A stretch of 64,000 nucleotides of DNA from Chloroflexota bacterium (GTDB lineage: Bacteria > Chloroflexota > Dehalococcoidia > JACPQD01), in contig JACPQD010000044.1 in the NCBI GenBank assembly GCA_016190665.1, forward strand, positions 17,708 through 81,707. Direction: 5' to 3'. Under the pieces are notes generated by a model. The model did no database searches and was not told the origin of the DNA. It was given only the letters and a program-made list of their open reading frames with translations. A program made the position numbers and the translations under genes. Below, piece by piece: positions 8,845 through 17,709 of this stretch. How positions within the stretch are numbered: position 1 is the stretch's first letter; each line of letters begins with the position of its first letter.

Positions 8845-10493
8845 TGAGCAAGGTCCGTTCCGCGCTTGGGGCCCTCAGCCCTTCGATTTTGCTGGCCGCC
8901 ATCCGCTCGATGTGGAGCGGCGCTTCTGCCGTGCTCGTGTTTCTGGGCGCTCTGGGCCTGGTGGCGGCGGTGGCCGCAGGGATAATGTACCTGCTGCTCC
9001 CCGAGCTTCGCGCCTATGTCGCCACGATGCTGGGCCTGGGCATCCTTTTCATGCTCATCTTCCTCGTGGGCGCCTTCAATCAGGTCAAGAGGGCCATGCT
9101 GGGACGGCGGGGCAGATACAGCACTAACACCATGGTGATGATAGCTGCCTTCATTGCTATTGCGGTGATGGTCAACTTCCTGGGAGCCCGCAACTTCACC
9201 CGCTTCGACGTAACGGCCGCCGGCCAGTACTCTCTGGCCCCGCAGACAGTCAAGGTCCTCTCTGAGTTGACCGATCCAGTCCACGCTGTCGGGTTCTTCA
9301 CGCCTGGCGACCCCAACGGCGAGAACGCCGCAACGCTGCTCAAGGAGTACACCTTCCGCACCGACAAGTTCACCTTTGAGCTGGTCGACCCCGAGGCGAA
9401 CCCTTCGACGGCGCGCAACTACGCCATCAAGGACTACGGAGTGGTGGTTTTCGAGAGCGGCCAGCGCCGCCAGCAGGTCACGGCTGCTGGCGAGCAGGGG
9501 TTCACAGGCGCCCTCCTCAAGGTTACGGGCAAGCAGCAGAAGAGGGTCTACTTCCTTACCGGCCACGACGAGCGCAATTTCGCGGACGGGAGCCCCGACG
9601 GTTATTCCCTCGCCTTGAAGGGCCTGCAGGCCGACAACTACGAAGTTGCGCCGCTCAGCCTGGCCACCACGGCCGCCGTACCCGAGGACGCCGCCGCGCT
9701 GGTCATCGCCGGCCCCAAGAAGCCCCTGCTGGAGGCCGAAGTGAAGCCGCTGCAGGACTACTTGAATAACAAGGGAAAGGTCCTGATGCTCTTGGAGCCG
9801 AATCCGCCCGAGGATATGGTGAAGCTCCTCGCGCCCTGGGGAGTCGTCCTGGACAAGGGCTCAGTCATAGATCAGACGAGCTTCGTCTACCCGGACGCGG
9901 CCACGCCAGCGGCGCAGCGGCCGCAGTACCTGCCGTCCCAGATTACCAAGGACCTGGATACCACCTTCTTCCCCAGCGCCACGTCTGTCGGGATCAGCCC
10001 TGACCTGGTCAAACAACAGGAAAACAAGAAGGTGGTCACGGTGACGGTGAGCCCGCTGGCCTTGACCACGCCTAATAGCTGGTTCGTTAAGAGCTATGAC
10101 CCCAAGAAGGACCCTCCCTACGACGCGGCCACCGATAAGAAAGGCCCGCTCGCGCTGGCCGTCTCGGTCGAGGCCACCGCTGCGCTGCCCGACCTGCCGG
10201 TGAAGCCGCCAGAGGGGGTGAAGGAGAGGAAGACGCGGGTGGTCGTCGTCGGCGACTCCGACTTCGCCTCGAACCAGTACTTTTACTCCCTGGGCAACAG
10301 CGACCTGTTCCTCAACTCCATCAACTGGCTGTCGGGGGAAGAGGAGCTCATCTCCATTCGCCCCAAGCCCCCGGCTTTCCGGCGGATGGTGGTGACCCAG
10401 GCAGGGTGGCGCTGGATCGTCTACTCGAGCATTGCCCTGCTGCCCCTGGCGGTGGCGGCGGCTGGCGCTCTGAACTGGTGGCGAAGAAGATAG
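8844..10493 (+). CDS. GldG-like ABC exporter auxiliary protein
   Basis: A 549-residue protein with two N-terminal membrane segments, a third near residue 100, a long extracytoplasmic region and one C-terminal anchor (WIVYSSIALLPLAVAAAGAL) followed by WWRRR. The middle (TAAGQYSLAPQTVKVLSELTDPVHAVGFF) is the ABC-type uncharacterised transporter domain of the GldG family. I chose ATG 8844 because it overlaps the permease stop and has GGAGATGGAG in front; an in-frame ATG 9 bp earlier is possible. It probably works with the permease and ATPase at the cell envelope. Confidence 0.87.
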   Translation: MSKVRSALGALSPSILLAAIRSMWSGASAVLVFLGALGLVAAVAAGIMYLLLPELRAYVATMLGLGILFMLIFLVGAFNQVKRAMLGRRGRYSTNTMVMIAAFIAIAVMVNFLGARNFTRFDVTAAGQYSLAPQTVKVLSELTDPVHAVGFFTPGDPNGENAATLLKEYTFRTDKFTFELVDPEANPSTARNYAIKDYGVVVFESGQRRQQVTAAGEQGFTGALLKVTGKQQKRVYFLTGHDERNFADGSPDGYSLALKGLQADNYEVAPLSLATTAAVPEDAAALVIAGPKKPLLEAEVKPLQDYLNNKGKVLMLLEPNPPEDMVKLLAPWGVVLDKGSVIDQTSFVYPDAATPAAQRPQYLPSQITKDLDTTFFPSATSVGISPDLVKQQENKKVVTVTVSPLALTTPNSWFVKSYDPKKDPPYDAATDKKGPLALAVSVEATAALPDLPVKPPEGVKERKTRVVVVGDSDFASNQYFYSLGNSDLFLNSINWLSGEEELISIRPKPPAFRRMVVTQAGWRWIVYSSIALLPLAVAAAGALNWWRRR

Positions 10494-10507
10494 GGTACGA
10501 TCTTTCA

Positions 10508-10552
10508 TTGGGGATTCTTGATTGGCCCCCCCGCCCCAATCAGCAATCTAGA
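10508..10552. repeat. Dispersed palindromic repeat
   Basis: TTGGGGATTCTTGATTGG and CCCCAATCAGCAATC form a complementary pair around a C-run. A close relative lies at 39033-39077 in another operon. Here it separates the GldG-like and DUF4340 genes. Confidence 0.55.
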
Positions 10553-10561
10553 GGTTAAGAT

Positions 10562-11116
10562 ATGAGCTTCCGTATTACTGCCCTCCTGTTGGTAGCGCTG
10601 GCGGCGCTGGGTTCCTACGTCTTCTTCTACGAGGTGCAGAAGCCCGACAAGCAGAACATCCAGGCGCCGTGGGTGTACAACATCGACCTGAAGGACATCA
10701 ACGCCATCAAGGTGGTCTATCAGGGCAAGACGGTGGACATCTTGTGGGACGAGGAGAAGAGCTCCTGGTTTGCCCGGGAGCCCGTGATACCGAAGGTGGA
10801 CAACGACCGGGTCAACGGCATCCGCGTGCTGCTTAGCGGTCCGCGCTCCAAGCGAGTGGTGGCGCGCAATCCGCAAAACCTGGCCGCCTATGGCCTCGAC
10901 ACGCCGCGAATACAGACGAGGGTTGGCCTGAATACCGGCGAGGTATGGAACATCAAGTTGGGGGAGAAGACGCCGGACGGCGGGGGCGTCTACGTCATGT
11001 TCGAGGGCTACGATGTCCTCTACATCGTAGACTACACCTGGAGCGACGAGCTCTCCCGTTTCGTCACCGAGCCGCCCATCCCTAAGCCGGGGACGCCGGC
11101 ACCCGCGGAGGGCTAG
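10562..11116 (+). CDS. DUF4340 domain protein
   Basis: A 184-residue protein with an N-terminal membrane anchor (ITALLLVALAALGSYVFFYE) and an extracytoplasmic domain. The blocks INAIKVVYQGKTVDI, LAAYGLDTPRIQTRVGL and the end region DVLYIVDYTWSDEL fit DUF4340, whose members regularly follow GldG-like genes. The family is usually longer, so this is a short version. It is the last gene of the exporter operon. Its function is unknown; a role in recognising the exported substrate is only inference from the position. Confidence 0.8.
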   Translation: MSFRITALLLVALAALGSYVFFYEVQKPDKQNIQAPWVYNIDLKDINAIKVVYQGKTVDILWDEEKSSWFAREPVIPKVDNDRVNGIRVLLSGPRSKRVVARNPQNLAAYGLDTPRIQTRVGLNTGEVWNIKLGEKTPDGGGVYVMFEGYDVLYIVDYTWSDELSRFVTEPPIPKPGTPAPAEG

Positions 11117-11117
11117 C

Positions 11118-11184
11118 CATGAGCCCGCGCCGCCAACCTGCGGACGACCAAAACCCACCCCAGGGGATTGGCCGCAGGCTCATG
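11118..11184. repeat. Inverted repeat after the exporter operon
   Basis: Arms CATGAGCC (11118-11125) with CCTGCGG (11137-11143) pair with CCGCAGG and GGCTCATG (11171-11183). There is no T-run, so it is a long hairpin rather than a standard terminator. Confidence 0.5.
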
Positions 11185-11200
11185 ATGTGTCAAGATTAAG

Positions 11201-11431
11201 ATGTTTCGCGGTTCTCTGCGCGATGGCAGGCTGCGGGCGCAGGCGCCCGTATCGGTTCGCTTCACCACGGAGAATGAGTACGTTATCGCCGAAGCGCCCG
11301 AGCTAAACGAATCCGGTTTCGGGAAGAACTGGTCTGCGGCCATGGCAGACCTGCAACGTCCAATAGCAGAGCGGTACCTCACCCTCGAGCAGGAGCGAGC
11401 GCGTCTGGGTCCCGATCTCCTGAGCGTCTGA
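11201..11431 (+). CDS. Small HicB-like protein
   Basis: A 76-residue protein. The stretch SVRFTTENEYVIAEAPELNESGFGKNWSAAMADL resembles the short partial RNase H-like fold of HicB-type antitoxins. The tail YLTLEQERARLGPDL is common in small proteins of this kind. It is followed after 32 bp by a HicA-like protein, so the two may form a toxin-antitoxin pair with this one as antitoxin. No DNA-binding domain is visible. Assignment is tentative. Confidence 0.6.
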   Translation: MFRGSLRDGRLRAQAPVSVRFTTENEYVIAEAPELNESGFGKNWSAAMADLQRPIAERYLTLEQERARLGPDLLSV

Positions 11432-11463
11432 GAGACTCTCCAGCAGAAGATTCATCGCCCGCG

Positions 11464-11730
11464 ATGACCACTAAGGCGCACGAGTTTGACCATCTTATAG
11501 GCAAGTTCGAAACGAAGGTGCGCGAAAGCGGCGACCTGCTAGCCTGGTTCGAGGTGGAAGGAAAAATCGTCACTCGGACACGGCGCTCCAAAGGCCCCGG
11601 AGACCTGCCTAGGCAGCAGAGCATCAGGCAGCAACTCAAGCTGAGCGAGGCGGAACTGAAACAGGCTACTATGTGCTCCCTCGACCGCCAAGGCTACATT
11701 AACATTCTGAGAAGCAAAGGACTCCTCTAG
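11464..11730 (+). CDS. Small HicA-like protein
   Basis: An 88-residue protein. It resembles a HicA-related family with the pattern DGK-W-TRTSxG, then a conserved end L-AEL--A--CxLDRQGYINILRSKGLL. The catalytic histidine normally found in HicA before the strand FEVEGK is not obvious, so RNA cleavage activity cannot be assumed. It is the second gene of the pair with the HicB-like protein upstream. Alternative: a stand-alone small protein of unknown role. Confidence 0.6.
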   Translation: MTTKAHEFDHLIGKFETKVRESGDLLAWFEVEGKIVTRTRRSKGPGDLPRQQSIRQQLKLSEAELKQATMCSLDRQGYINILRSKGLL

Positions 11731-11901
11731 CTTTCCTCGCTGTCAGGATTTCCTTTCCTCGACGCCTCAAGACACCCGATACCAGTTCCCCATGCCCTTG
11801 GCCCGGCGCCACCGAGCATCAAAATGCCGTAGGGCAGCGGGCTTGTCCCCTGCCGCCGTCGTCGGGGCGTTGGGAATCATTTTCATAGTAGGCTTCTCTG
11901 C

Positions 11902-12200
11902 TTTTCCACATGAACTGTTGTGCACATTACGTATTGATTCTTTCCTTAATTGTTTAGTGTTAATAAGCAAATAATATCAACAACACTAAGCATTGTTAGC
12001 ATGTTGACGGGAAGGTGGGAACTGTTAAGTCTAGCTTCGCGAGGGATGTTTAGGGGCCTGTGGATGGGTGCGGCCTGTTTGTGGAGGAGCCCGCCGATTG
12101 CACCGGCGAGCTCCCTGGAGGCCACATCTTTTGACATAATCTCAAGGCACTTATCCCCAAAGATAGAGAGTTATCCACAGATTTCAGGCATTTATCCACA
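11902..12200. other. oriC: Candidate replication origin (oriC) with DnaA boxes
   Basis: Immediately downstream of dnaA, between it and the HicA-like gene. Two perfect DnaA boxes TTATCCACA lie at 12171-12179 and 12192-12200, and a one-mismatch box TTATCCCCA at 12151-12159, all on the + strand and spaced 20-21 bp. Further weak boxes are TTTTCCACA (11902-11910) and TTGTGCACA (11918-11926). The stretch 11925-12000 is markedly AT-rich and could be the unwinding element. The whole gap 11731-12240 otherwise holds no supported gene. Confidence 0.75.
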
Positions 12201-12240
12201 GATTTCACATTTTGTGAGGCATTTGGGGACACTTGGATCC

Positions 12241-13599
12241 CTAATCTGGCCGCAATGTCTCCCGCAGCTCCAGCACCTCGCGGCGGAAGTGAGTGTTGGC
12301 TTCCATTTCCTCCGCTATCTTTCTGCACGCATGGAGGACGGTAGTGTGGTCCCGGCGCCCCAGCTCCTTGCCGATGTCTGTCAGGGATAGAGGCGTTTCC
12401 TCGCGCATGAGGTACATGGCGATCTGCCGGGCGAGGACTATGGGCTGCTCACGCATCTTGCCGCTCAGGGAGACGGGATCCAGGCCGAAGTGGTCGGATA
12501 CCGTAGCTATGATGAGGCCGGGAGATACGGCGCGGCGCCGCGTCCTCTCGGGGTCCATATCGGCGATGGCCTGGGCGGCCAACTCCGACGTAATGGGCTT
12601 CTCCGTCAGCCTGGCGTAGGCAACCACGCGGTTCAGGCTGCCTTCCAGCTCGCGGATGTTGCGCTGCGCTTTGCGCGCTATCAATTCCAGAACGTCGTTC
12701 GGCACATCCGCCTGTTGCTGGTCCGCCTTCGCTCGGAGGACGGCCAGCCGCGTCTCAAGGTCCGGGGGTTGAATGTCGGCGATGAGCCCCCATTCGAAGC
12801 GCGAACGCAGCCTGTCCTCCAGCAGAGGCATCGACTTGGGGGGACGATCGCTGGTAATGACTATTTGACGGCTCGTGTTGTGCAGATCGTTGAAGGTATG
12901 GAAGAAGCCTTCCTGGGTCTGCTCCTTGTCCGCGATGAAGTGGATATCATCCACCATCAATATGTCAACGCTGCGGTATTTTGCTCGGAAGTCATCGGTT
13001 TTCCGCTCACGGATGGCATTGATGAACTCATTGGTGAACTGCTCGGAGGTTACGTAAAGCATGTTGAGATGTTTCTGATAGACCTGGTGGCCTATGGCAT
13101 GCAACAGGTGTGTCTTGCCCAGTCCCGAGTCGGAGTAGATGAACAGGGGGTTGTAGCCGCGTCCCGGGTTCTCGGCGACCGCTTGGGCGGCGGCCTGCGC
13201 CAAACGGTTCGAGCTGCCTACAATGAAAGAGTTGAAGGTGTAGCGCGGGTTGAGGTTCGCAGGGCAGGCATTGGCGACGGTGTGAGTAGCAGATGTATGA
13301 TTGCTCGATGTGTGTGCTTCGCCGTTGCCGCCGTTCCCCCCTGAGGGTTGACATACCTCAAAGGAGACCTCCAGCTCCCTTCCCACGACGCTGGCGAGGG
13401 TCTTCACCACCAGCGAGCTCAACCGCTTGTCCAGACATTCGGTGACGAAGGAATTGGGCGCCCCGACGACGAACCTGTCATTTTCCAGGACAAGCCCCAC
13501 TGTGTCTTTCAACCAGGTGCGGAAGTTAGCTTTGCTTACCTGGACCTCGAGCTGGCCAAGGGCCGTTTGCCAGGTCTCTCTGGCTGATCTCACCTGCAT
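12241..13599 (-). CDS. dnaA: Chromosomal replication initiator DnaA
   Basis: A 452-residue protein with all DnaA domains. Domain I opens with ARETWQTALGQLEVQVSKANFRTWL. A Gly/Ser/Thr-rich linker covers about residues 85-110. The AAA+ core carries Walker A SDSGLGKTH (about 156-164; the first Gly of the usual GGVGLGKT is replaced) and Walker B ILMVDDIHFI. The C-terminal DnaA signature is GRRDHTTVLHACRKI. I start at ATG 13599, which has GAGGGGGA 5 nt upstream; the open frame extends 28 codons further but without a ribosome site. The putative oriC lies just beyond its stop. Confidence 0.97.
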   Translation of the reverse strand: MQVRSARETWQTALGQLEVQVSKANFRTWLKDTVGLVLENDRFVVGAPNSFVTECLDKRLSSLVVKTLASVVGRELEVSFEVCQPSGGNGGNGEAHTSSNHTSATHTVANACPANLNPRYTFNSFIVGSSNRLAQAAAQAVAENPGRGYNPLFIYSDSGLGKTHLLHAIGHQVYQKHLNMLYVTSEQFTNEFINAIRERKTDDFRAKYRSVDILMVDDIHFIADKEQTQEGFFHTFNDLHNTSRQIVITSDRPPKSMPLLEDRLRSRFEWGLIADIQPPDLETRLAVLRAKADQQQADVPNDVLELIARKAQRNIRELEGSLNRVVAYARLTEKPITSELAAQAIADMDPERTRRRAVSPGLIIATVSDHFGLDPVSLSGKMREQPIVLARQIAMYLMREETPLSLTDIGKELGRRDHTTVLHACRKIAEEMEANTHFRREVLELRETLRPD

Positions 13600-14212
13600 G
13601 CTTTTCCCCCTCTGAGATAATGAGATAGTAGAGGACGACGAAAGAAACGCAAAGAAACGGCCCTCTCGCTGCAGGAAGACCACGATAGGGACTCAATTCC
13701 CGTAGCCGGGCGCGCGGTTCGGAAGCACAGCACAAGAAAAAGCCGGAACAACTGGCAAACCCGCCCGGAGCACGGAGATACCCTTGCTTGCCGCCGATGG
13801 CGCAGAGTCCGAGGCACTGAAGACGTATCTGTCCAGGGCCACTAGCACGAGGAGTGCCGGAAGAGGGCCAGGCATGAGCCCCGAGAAGGGCTCAAGAACG
13901 CTCACCATGATAGCAGACGGCTCTTCAGGCCGTCAAGGGGTTTTCGGCCCAGTTTTTGTGTGGTTTTTTGAGCGTGTGGGAGGGGTTTTTTATGGCAAGT
14001 GGCCCGGAGATAGTGGCCGGTCATCGGCACTACTCACCCCTTTTGCGGCGTCCCCTGGGCCAGCCGGGTCAGCGTCCAGGCTTGACCGCAGGCGCCATCA
14101 GGGATATAATCCCAAGAGCGTTGGGCAGAGAGAATCCGCTTGTTGGCCGCTTGAAAACGCGGGATGTCGGCCCAGGAAAGAAGCTGGAGTCCTCATCGAA
14201 AGGAGTGGTGCA
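13600..14212. other. Intergenic region between dnaA and the Kelch gene
   Basis: 613 bp that must hold the divergent promoters of dnaA and the Kelch gene. I see T-runs at 13951-13993 but no DnaA box close to consensus and no convincing ORF. The ribosome site AGGAG of the Kelch gene lies at its right end. Confidence 0.4.
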
Positions 14213-16042
14213 ATGCTAAGGCGCACGGTGCTTGCCCTCATCGCGGTCCTCCTGTTGAGCGGCCCTGTGGCCCCTTTGGGTCTGGCGCAGGAAGGGCCGC
14301 CGGACTGGGGAGAGATCGGTTTCTCCCAGGTGATGGTTTCCCGCACCCTTGATCCGGCCCGGCCTCATCGTGTGAGGACGGGACCCTACACAATCGCCAT
14401 TCCGGCCGGCGCGTTCCGAGGCCGCGTGGCCTTTGAAGTGCTGGCTGGCAACCCGGCAGCCTTCGCCGCCAGAGCGCCTGCGGGAGCGAAGCCCTTTCTG
14501 GCCTTCGCCCTCCGGGTCAGGGACATCGAGACCGGGAGGCTGATCGGCAGGTTCGCCAGGCCCATCGGCCTCGTCGTCGGTGATAACAGGATAAGCCGGG
14601 ACAGCAAATACTATAATATCATGCCGGACGGGCAATTGAGGGCAAACTTCGCTGGTCTTCAGGTGAAGCCTGGGGAGCTGAGGCATCCCATCGCCGCTAC
14701 AGGCCCAGGATGGCTGATTACCGTCCCCGCCCCCGGATTCGCCACCTGGCCCTTTGTGGAGCCGGTGATCAGAGTGCGCCGAGCGAGGAACGTGGCCACT
14801 TTCGTAGTGTGGGTACAGAATAACAGCCCTGAAGACCTGAGTAGCCTCGACGTGAAGATCAACATACCAACGGGGGCGAGGTTGATCAAGAGTTGGGCAG
14901 GGAGCCCTGGGAGCAACCCGGGCTCAAATGACGGCGCGGCGGTTGGCTGGCTGAGCACCGACGTCCCGGCGGGCAAACTCCAGGGGCCCTTCGCGATGCA
15001 GGTGGCCACGGGAGGGCAGCGGGTCGAAAGTCACGCCTGGTTGCGCTTCAAGGCGGAGACCTTTGGCGGCGAATCGGTTTCGGAGACTGCGCCCGGTCGT
15101 TTACCGCCACCGGGACGGCCCCTAGCGGCTCCGGTGTGGGAAACGCGGGCGCCCCTGCCGGAGCCCAATTCGGAGTTCACCGTGGCTCAATTGGGAAGCA
15201 AGCTCTACGTCCTCGGGGGTTACCCATCCACCCGAATCACGGTTCCAACCGTCCAGGCGTACGATGCGCGCGAGGACCGCTGGGAGCTCGCCGCGCCGCT
15301 GCCCCTGCCCCTCAACCATGGCATGGCAGCCTCCGTCGACGGCAAGATATACCATATCGGCGGGCAGATGACCGCCGCGGGGGGCGAGGAGGCCGGGTTC
15401 CTCGACGCGGTCTTCGAATATAATCCCGCGACAAACGCGTGGGCGTCGCGGGCGCCGATGCCAACGAAGCGCAGCTCTGGCGCCGCAGTGGTCGTCAACG
15501 GCAAGATCTATGTTGCCGGAGGTCGCCCGCCCCATGGAAACGAGTTCGCCGTGTACGATCCGCGTGAGGACACGTGGCAGACCCTGCCAGACCTGCCCAC
15601 GCCCCGCAACCACATCGCAGCCGACGCCATACATGGCAAGGTCTACGTCGTTGGGGGACGCTTTGGGGGCGGCTTCCAGAGCGAGGTGACCGATGTCCTT
15701 GAGGTCTTCGACCCTGCCACGAATACGTGGACCAGCCGGGCGCCCATGCCCACCAAGCGCGGGGGTGTGAACGGGATTGCGGCAAATGGCTGCCTGTACG
15801 TATGGGGCGGCGAAGGGCAGAACGAGGACCACCCGCTGGGCGTCTTCGCCGAGCACGAGGTGTACAACCCCGTCACCGATACGTGGCGGTCCCTGAGCCC
15901 GATGCCGGTCCCCGTCCATGGGGTGACCGGCGCCGCCTTCATCGATGGCTGGGTCCACGTCCCCGGCGGCGGGACCGCTTATGGCGGCAGCAGCGGCTCC
16001 ACGATTAACCAGGTGTTTCGCCCCGAGCTGGCCTGCCGGTAG
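14213..16042 (+). CDS. Secreted Kelch-repeat beta-propeller protein
   Basis: A 609-residue protein. A signal peptide (MLRRTVLALIAVLLLSGPVAPLGLAQ) is followed by an immunoglobulin-like region with a DUF11-type block (VWVQNNSPEDLSSLDVKI ... HAWLRF, about 200-290). A C-terminal propeller has six Kelch units with the double-glycine motif: KLYVLGGY, KIYHIGGQ, KIYVAGGR, KVYVVGGR, CLYVWGGE, WVHVPGGG. The ATG at 14213 has AGGAG at the right distance; the upstream open frame lacks a signal. It probably acts outside the cell in protein or carbohydrate binding. The DUF11-like block resembles part of the diheme cytochrome at 62266. Confidence 0.88.
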   Translation: MLRRTVLALIAVLLLSGPVAPLGLAQEGPPDWGEIGFSQVMVSRTLDPARPHRVRTGPYTIAIPAGAFRGRVAFEVLAGNPAAFAARAPAGAKPFLAFALRVRDIETGRLIGRFARPIGLVVGDNRISRDSKYYNIMPDGQLRANFAGLQVKPGELRHPIAATGPGWLITVPAPGFATWPFVEPVIRVRRARNVATFVVWVQNNSPEDLSSLDVKINIPTGARLIKSWAGSPGSNPGSNDGAAVGWLSTDVPAGKLQGPFAMQVATGGQRVESHAWLRFKAETFGGESVSETAPGRLPPPGRPLAAPVWETRAPLPEPNSEFTVAQLGSKLYVLGGYPSTRITVPTVQAYDAREDRWELAAPLPLPLNHGMAASVDGKIYHIGGQMTAAGGEEAGFLDAVFEYNPATNAWASRAPMPTKRSSGAAVVVNGKIYVAGGRPPHGNEFAVYDPREDTWQTLPDLPTPRNHIAADAIHGKVYVVGGRFGGGFQSEVTDVLEVFDPATNTWTSRAPMPTKRGGVNGIAANGCLYVWGGEGQNEDHPLGVFAEHEVYNPVTDTWRSLSPMPVPVHGVTGAAFIDGWVHVPGGGTAYGGSSGSTINQVFRPELACR

Positions 16043-16143
16043 CTGGTAATTTGGCAGCCGATGCCCATAGAACGGTTGAAGGGGGCTAGCGCGCACCCCT
16101 GCGATATCTTACTTTGCAGACGCCTTGCTGAGGAAGAAAACCG

Positions 16144-16476
16144 TTGGTCAGAGACAGGAAGATAAGGCGAATCATCAAGGAGATCGTCGACCGGATCAGG
16201 GAAGGGTACGACCCGGAGAAAATAATCCTCTTCGGCTCTTATGCTTATGGAAGGCCCACCAAAGACAGCGACATCGATCTCTTTATTGTGAAGAAAACAG
16301 ACAAGGTCTGGGTGGACCGCTTTGTCGAGGTTAAGCGGCTGATTTATGACCCCGCACGCCACATACCGGTTTCCCCCCTTATTTACACGCCCAAGGAACT
16401 GGAGGGCAGGCTGGAGTTGGGCGACGACTTCGTGGGGGAGATCTTGAGCAAGGGCGAAGTACTGTATGCCAGATAG
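16144..16476 (+). CDS. MNT-domain nucleotidyltransferase (antitoxin of HEPN/MNT pair)
   Basis: A 110-residue minimal nucleotidyltransferase. The motif GSYAYGRPTKDSDIDLFIV supplies the GSx10DxD signature of the fold. The start is TTG 16144 (no ATG is near). It overlaps the HEPN gene by 11 bp, the standard MntA-first order. In characterised systems MntA inactivates HEPN by adding AMP. Here both halves look intact. Confidence 0.88.
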   Translation: MVRDRKIRRIIKEIVDRIREGYDPEKIILFGSYAYGRPTKDSDIDLFIVKKTDKVWVDRFVEVKRLIYDPARHIPVSPLIYTPKELEGRLELGDDFVGEILSKGEVLYAR

Positions 16477-16867
16477 TCCGGACAGGAAGACGATAGCCGC
16501 CGAATGGTTTGATCGCGGGGACCACGACATCGACAGCGCCAAGCTACTTTTCCAGCAGGGCGGACACACCGACACTATCGCCGTGCTGATCCAACAAGCC
16601 GTTGAGAAGTATCTAAAGGGCTACCTGTTGGCCAGGAGCTGGAAACTGCGGCGTATCCACGACTTGGAGGCGCTTGTCACCGAGGCCGAAAACCACGAGA
16701 ATGGCTTTGCGTCTTTTCTGGACTTCGCCAGAGAGTTGTCCGCCTTCTATTTTCAGGCACGCTATCCGCCCGGGCCGCCGAGGCCGTATCCCCGGGAACA
16801 AGTAGCTGACGTGCTTATGAAGGCTGAAGCACTTATTAAGAAGATCAAAGAGGCAGCGGGGCCGTAG
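16466..16867 (+). CDS. HEPN-domain protein (toxin of HEPN/MNT pair)
   Basis: A 133-residue all-helical protein. The helix with IAVLIQQAVEKYLKGYLLARSWKLRRIHDLEAL is the HEPN core, and the R-x-H catalytic region (RRIHDL) of HEPN RNases is present. It overlaps the MNT gene, so the two are translationally coupled. Likely a ribonuclease toxin kept in check by its partner; some HEPN/MNT pairs act in phage defence. Confidence 0.87.
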   Translation: MPDSPDRKTIAAEWFDRGDHDIDSAKLLFQQGGHTDTIAVLIQQAVEKYLKGYLLARSWKLRRIHDLEALVTEAENHENGFASFLDFARELSAFYFQARYPPGPPRPYPREQVADVLMKAEALIKKIKEAAGP

Positions 16868-17048
16868 AGGCTTTGTGCCTGCTATGTCGGCGCAGGTCAG
16901 GCCGTCTCCCGAAGGCCAGTCGAACGATTTCGTCTGCTTGTTCTCTTGTCAACTCAATCGGCGCGCCCAGCGGCTGCGCCACCAGCTTCCGGAGTTTTGG
17001 AGTGTCCCACACTGTCCTGGTGTCCTTCACCTCTTTAACCAATTTCAT
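16845..17048 (-). CDS. Small hypothetical protein
   Basis: A 67-residue ORF reading MKLVKEVKDTRTVWDTPKLRKLVAQPL and then a helix-rich end, with GGAAGG about 8 nt before the ATG. Its stop overlaps the 3' end of the HEPN gene on the other strand by 23 bp. Composition is protein-like, but I recognise no family. It could be a chance ORF. Confidence 0.35.
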   Translation of the reverse strand: MKLVKEVKDTRTVWDTPKLRKLVAQPLGAPIELTREQADEIVRLAFGRRPDLRRHSRHKASTAPLPL

Positions 17049-17185
17049 GGCAGGCCTTCCGAAATGATTTCACCGAACCTATCGCACATTATATCAGATG
17101 AGCTCCCCTGTCGCAGCCGCTGGTGGAGAAAAGGGGAGGCGGGGGCTTAGAGCCGATCTCGCCTCAGGGGCGCAATTGCCGGACT

Positions 17186-17707
17186 TCAACGAAAGTCTAA
17201 CACGTGTTCAGGTCTTGTCGGCCACGGGATCAATGCTCCGCTCCTCAATTGAGCTGGCCGGTTAAGGCCTGCCTGTTCGTCCACACGTGTATAGAAATCG
17301 GCACCGGTGGACGGGCTTGGAAGAAGTACAAGGTGAACCCCCATCTGAACCGCCAAACCGTCGCGCAGTTCAGCAGGCTCTTTGATCACAATAAGCCGCC
17401 GATCATCACATGGCGCCGAACGGATCAGCACATGGAAGTTCTCTAGCAGGTTGCAGTCGCTATTGGCGAGCTGTTCTCTTACCGGCTCCAACTCCGTACT
17501 GATGATGTACTTGTAGCCGAAAGCCGCGAATGATGCCAGATAGGCCGCACGCAGCCAGCCCAGGGCGGCCCGCCTTGCACTGTATTTGCGTTGAAACGTT
17601 ATGCTAAACTCCTGTCCGTCCCAAGCGTTCTCTCTCACAAGTCGATCCATTTCCGCTCGCAGGCCGTCATGGGCGGCTGGCTGGTTTCTCTTGGGGATAC
17701 CAAGCAT
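17186..17707 (-). CDS. C-terminal half of a split HNH-nuclease-like gene
   Basis: A 173-residue ORF with no domain of its own that I can name. It begins 2 bp after the stop of the HNH ORF upstream, in another frame. The block ALGWLRAAYLASFAAFGYKYI is what I would expect in the second half of HNH proteins of about 300 residues. Adding one A in the GAAAGA run at about 17714-17719 would fuse the two ORFs (...AAGEKITMLGIPKRNQ...). So it is either the downstream part of a frameshifted gene or a separate coupled gene. Confidence 0.6.
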   Translation of the reverse strand: MLGIPKRNQPAAHDGLRAEMDRLVRENAWDGQEFSITFQRKYSARRAALGWLRAAYLASFAAFGYKYIISTELEPVREQLANSDCNLLENFHVLIRSAPCDDRRLIVIKEPAELRDGLAVQMGVHLVLLPSPSTGADFYTRVDEQAGLNRPAQLRSGALIPWPTRPEHVLDFR

Positions 17708-17709
17708 TG

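Noticed and set aside
11767..11970. Small ORFs on both strands across 11767-11974
   Set aside because: They cross the AT-rich part of the putative origin, lack ribosome sites and show no family resemblance.
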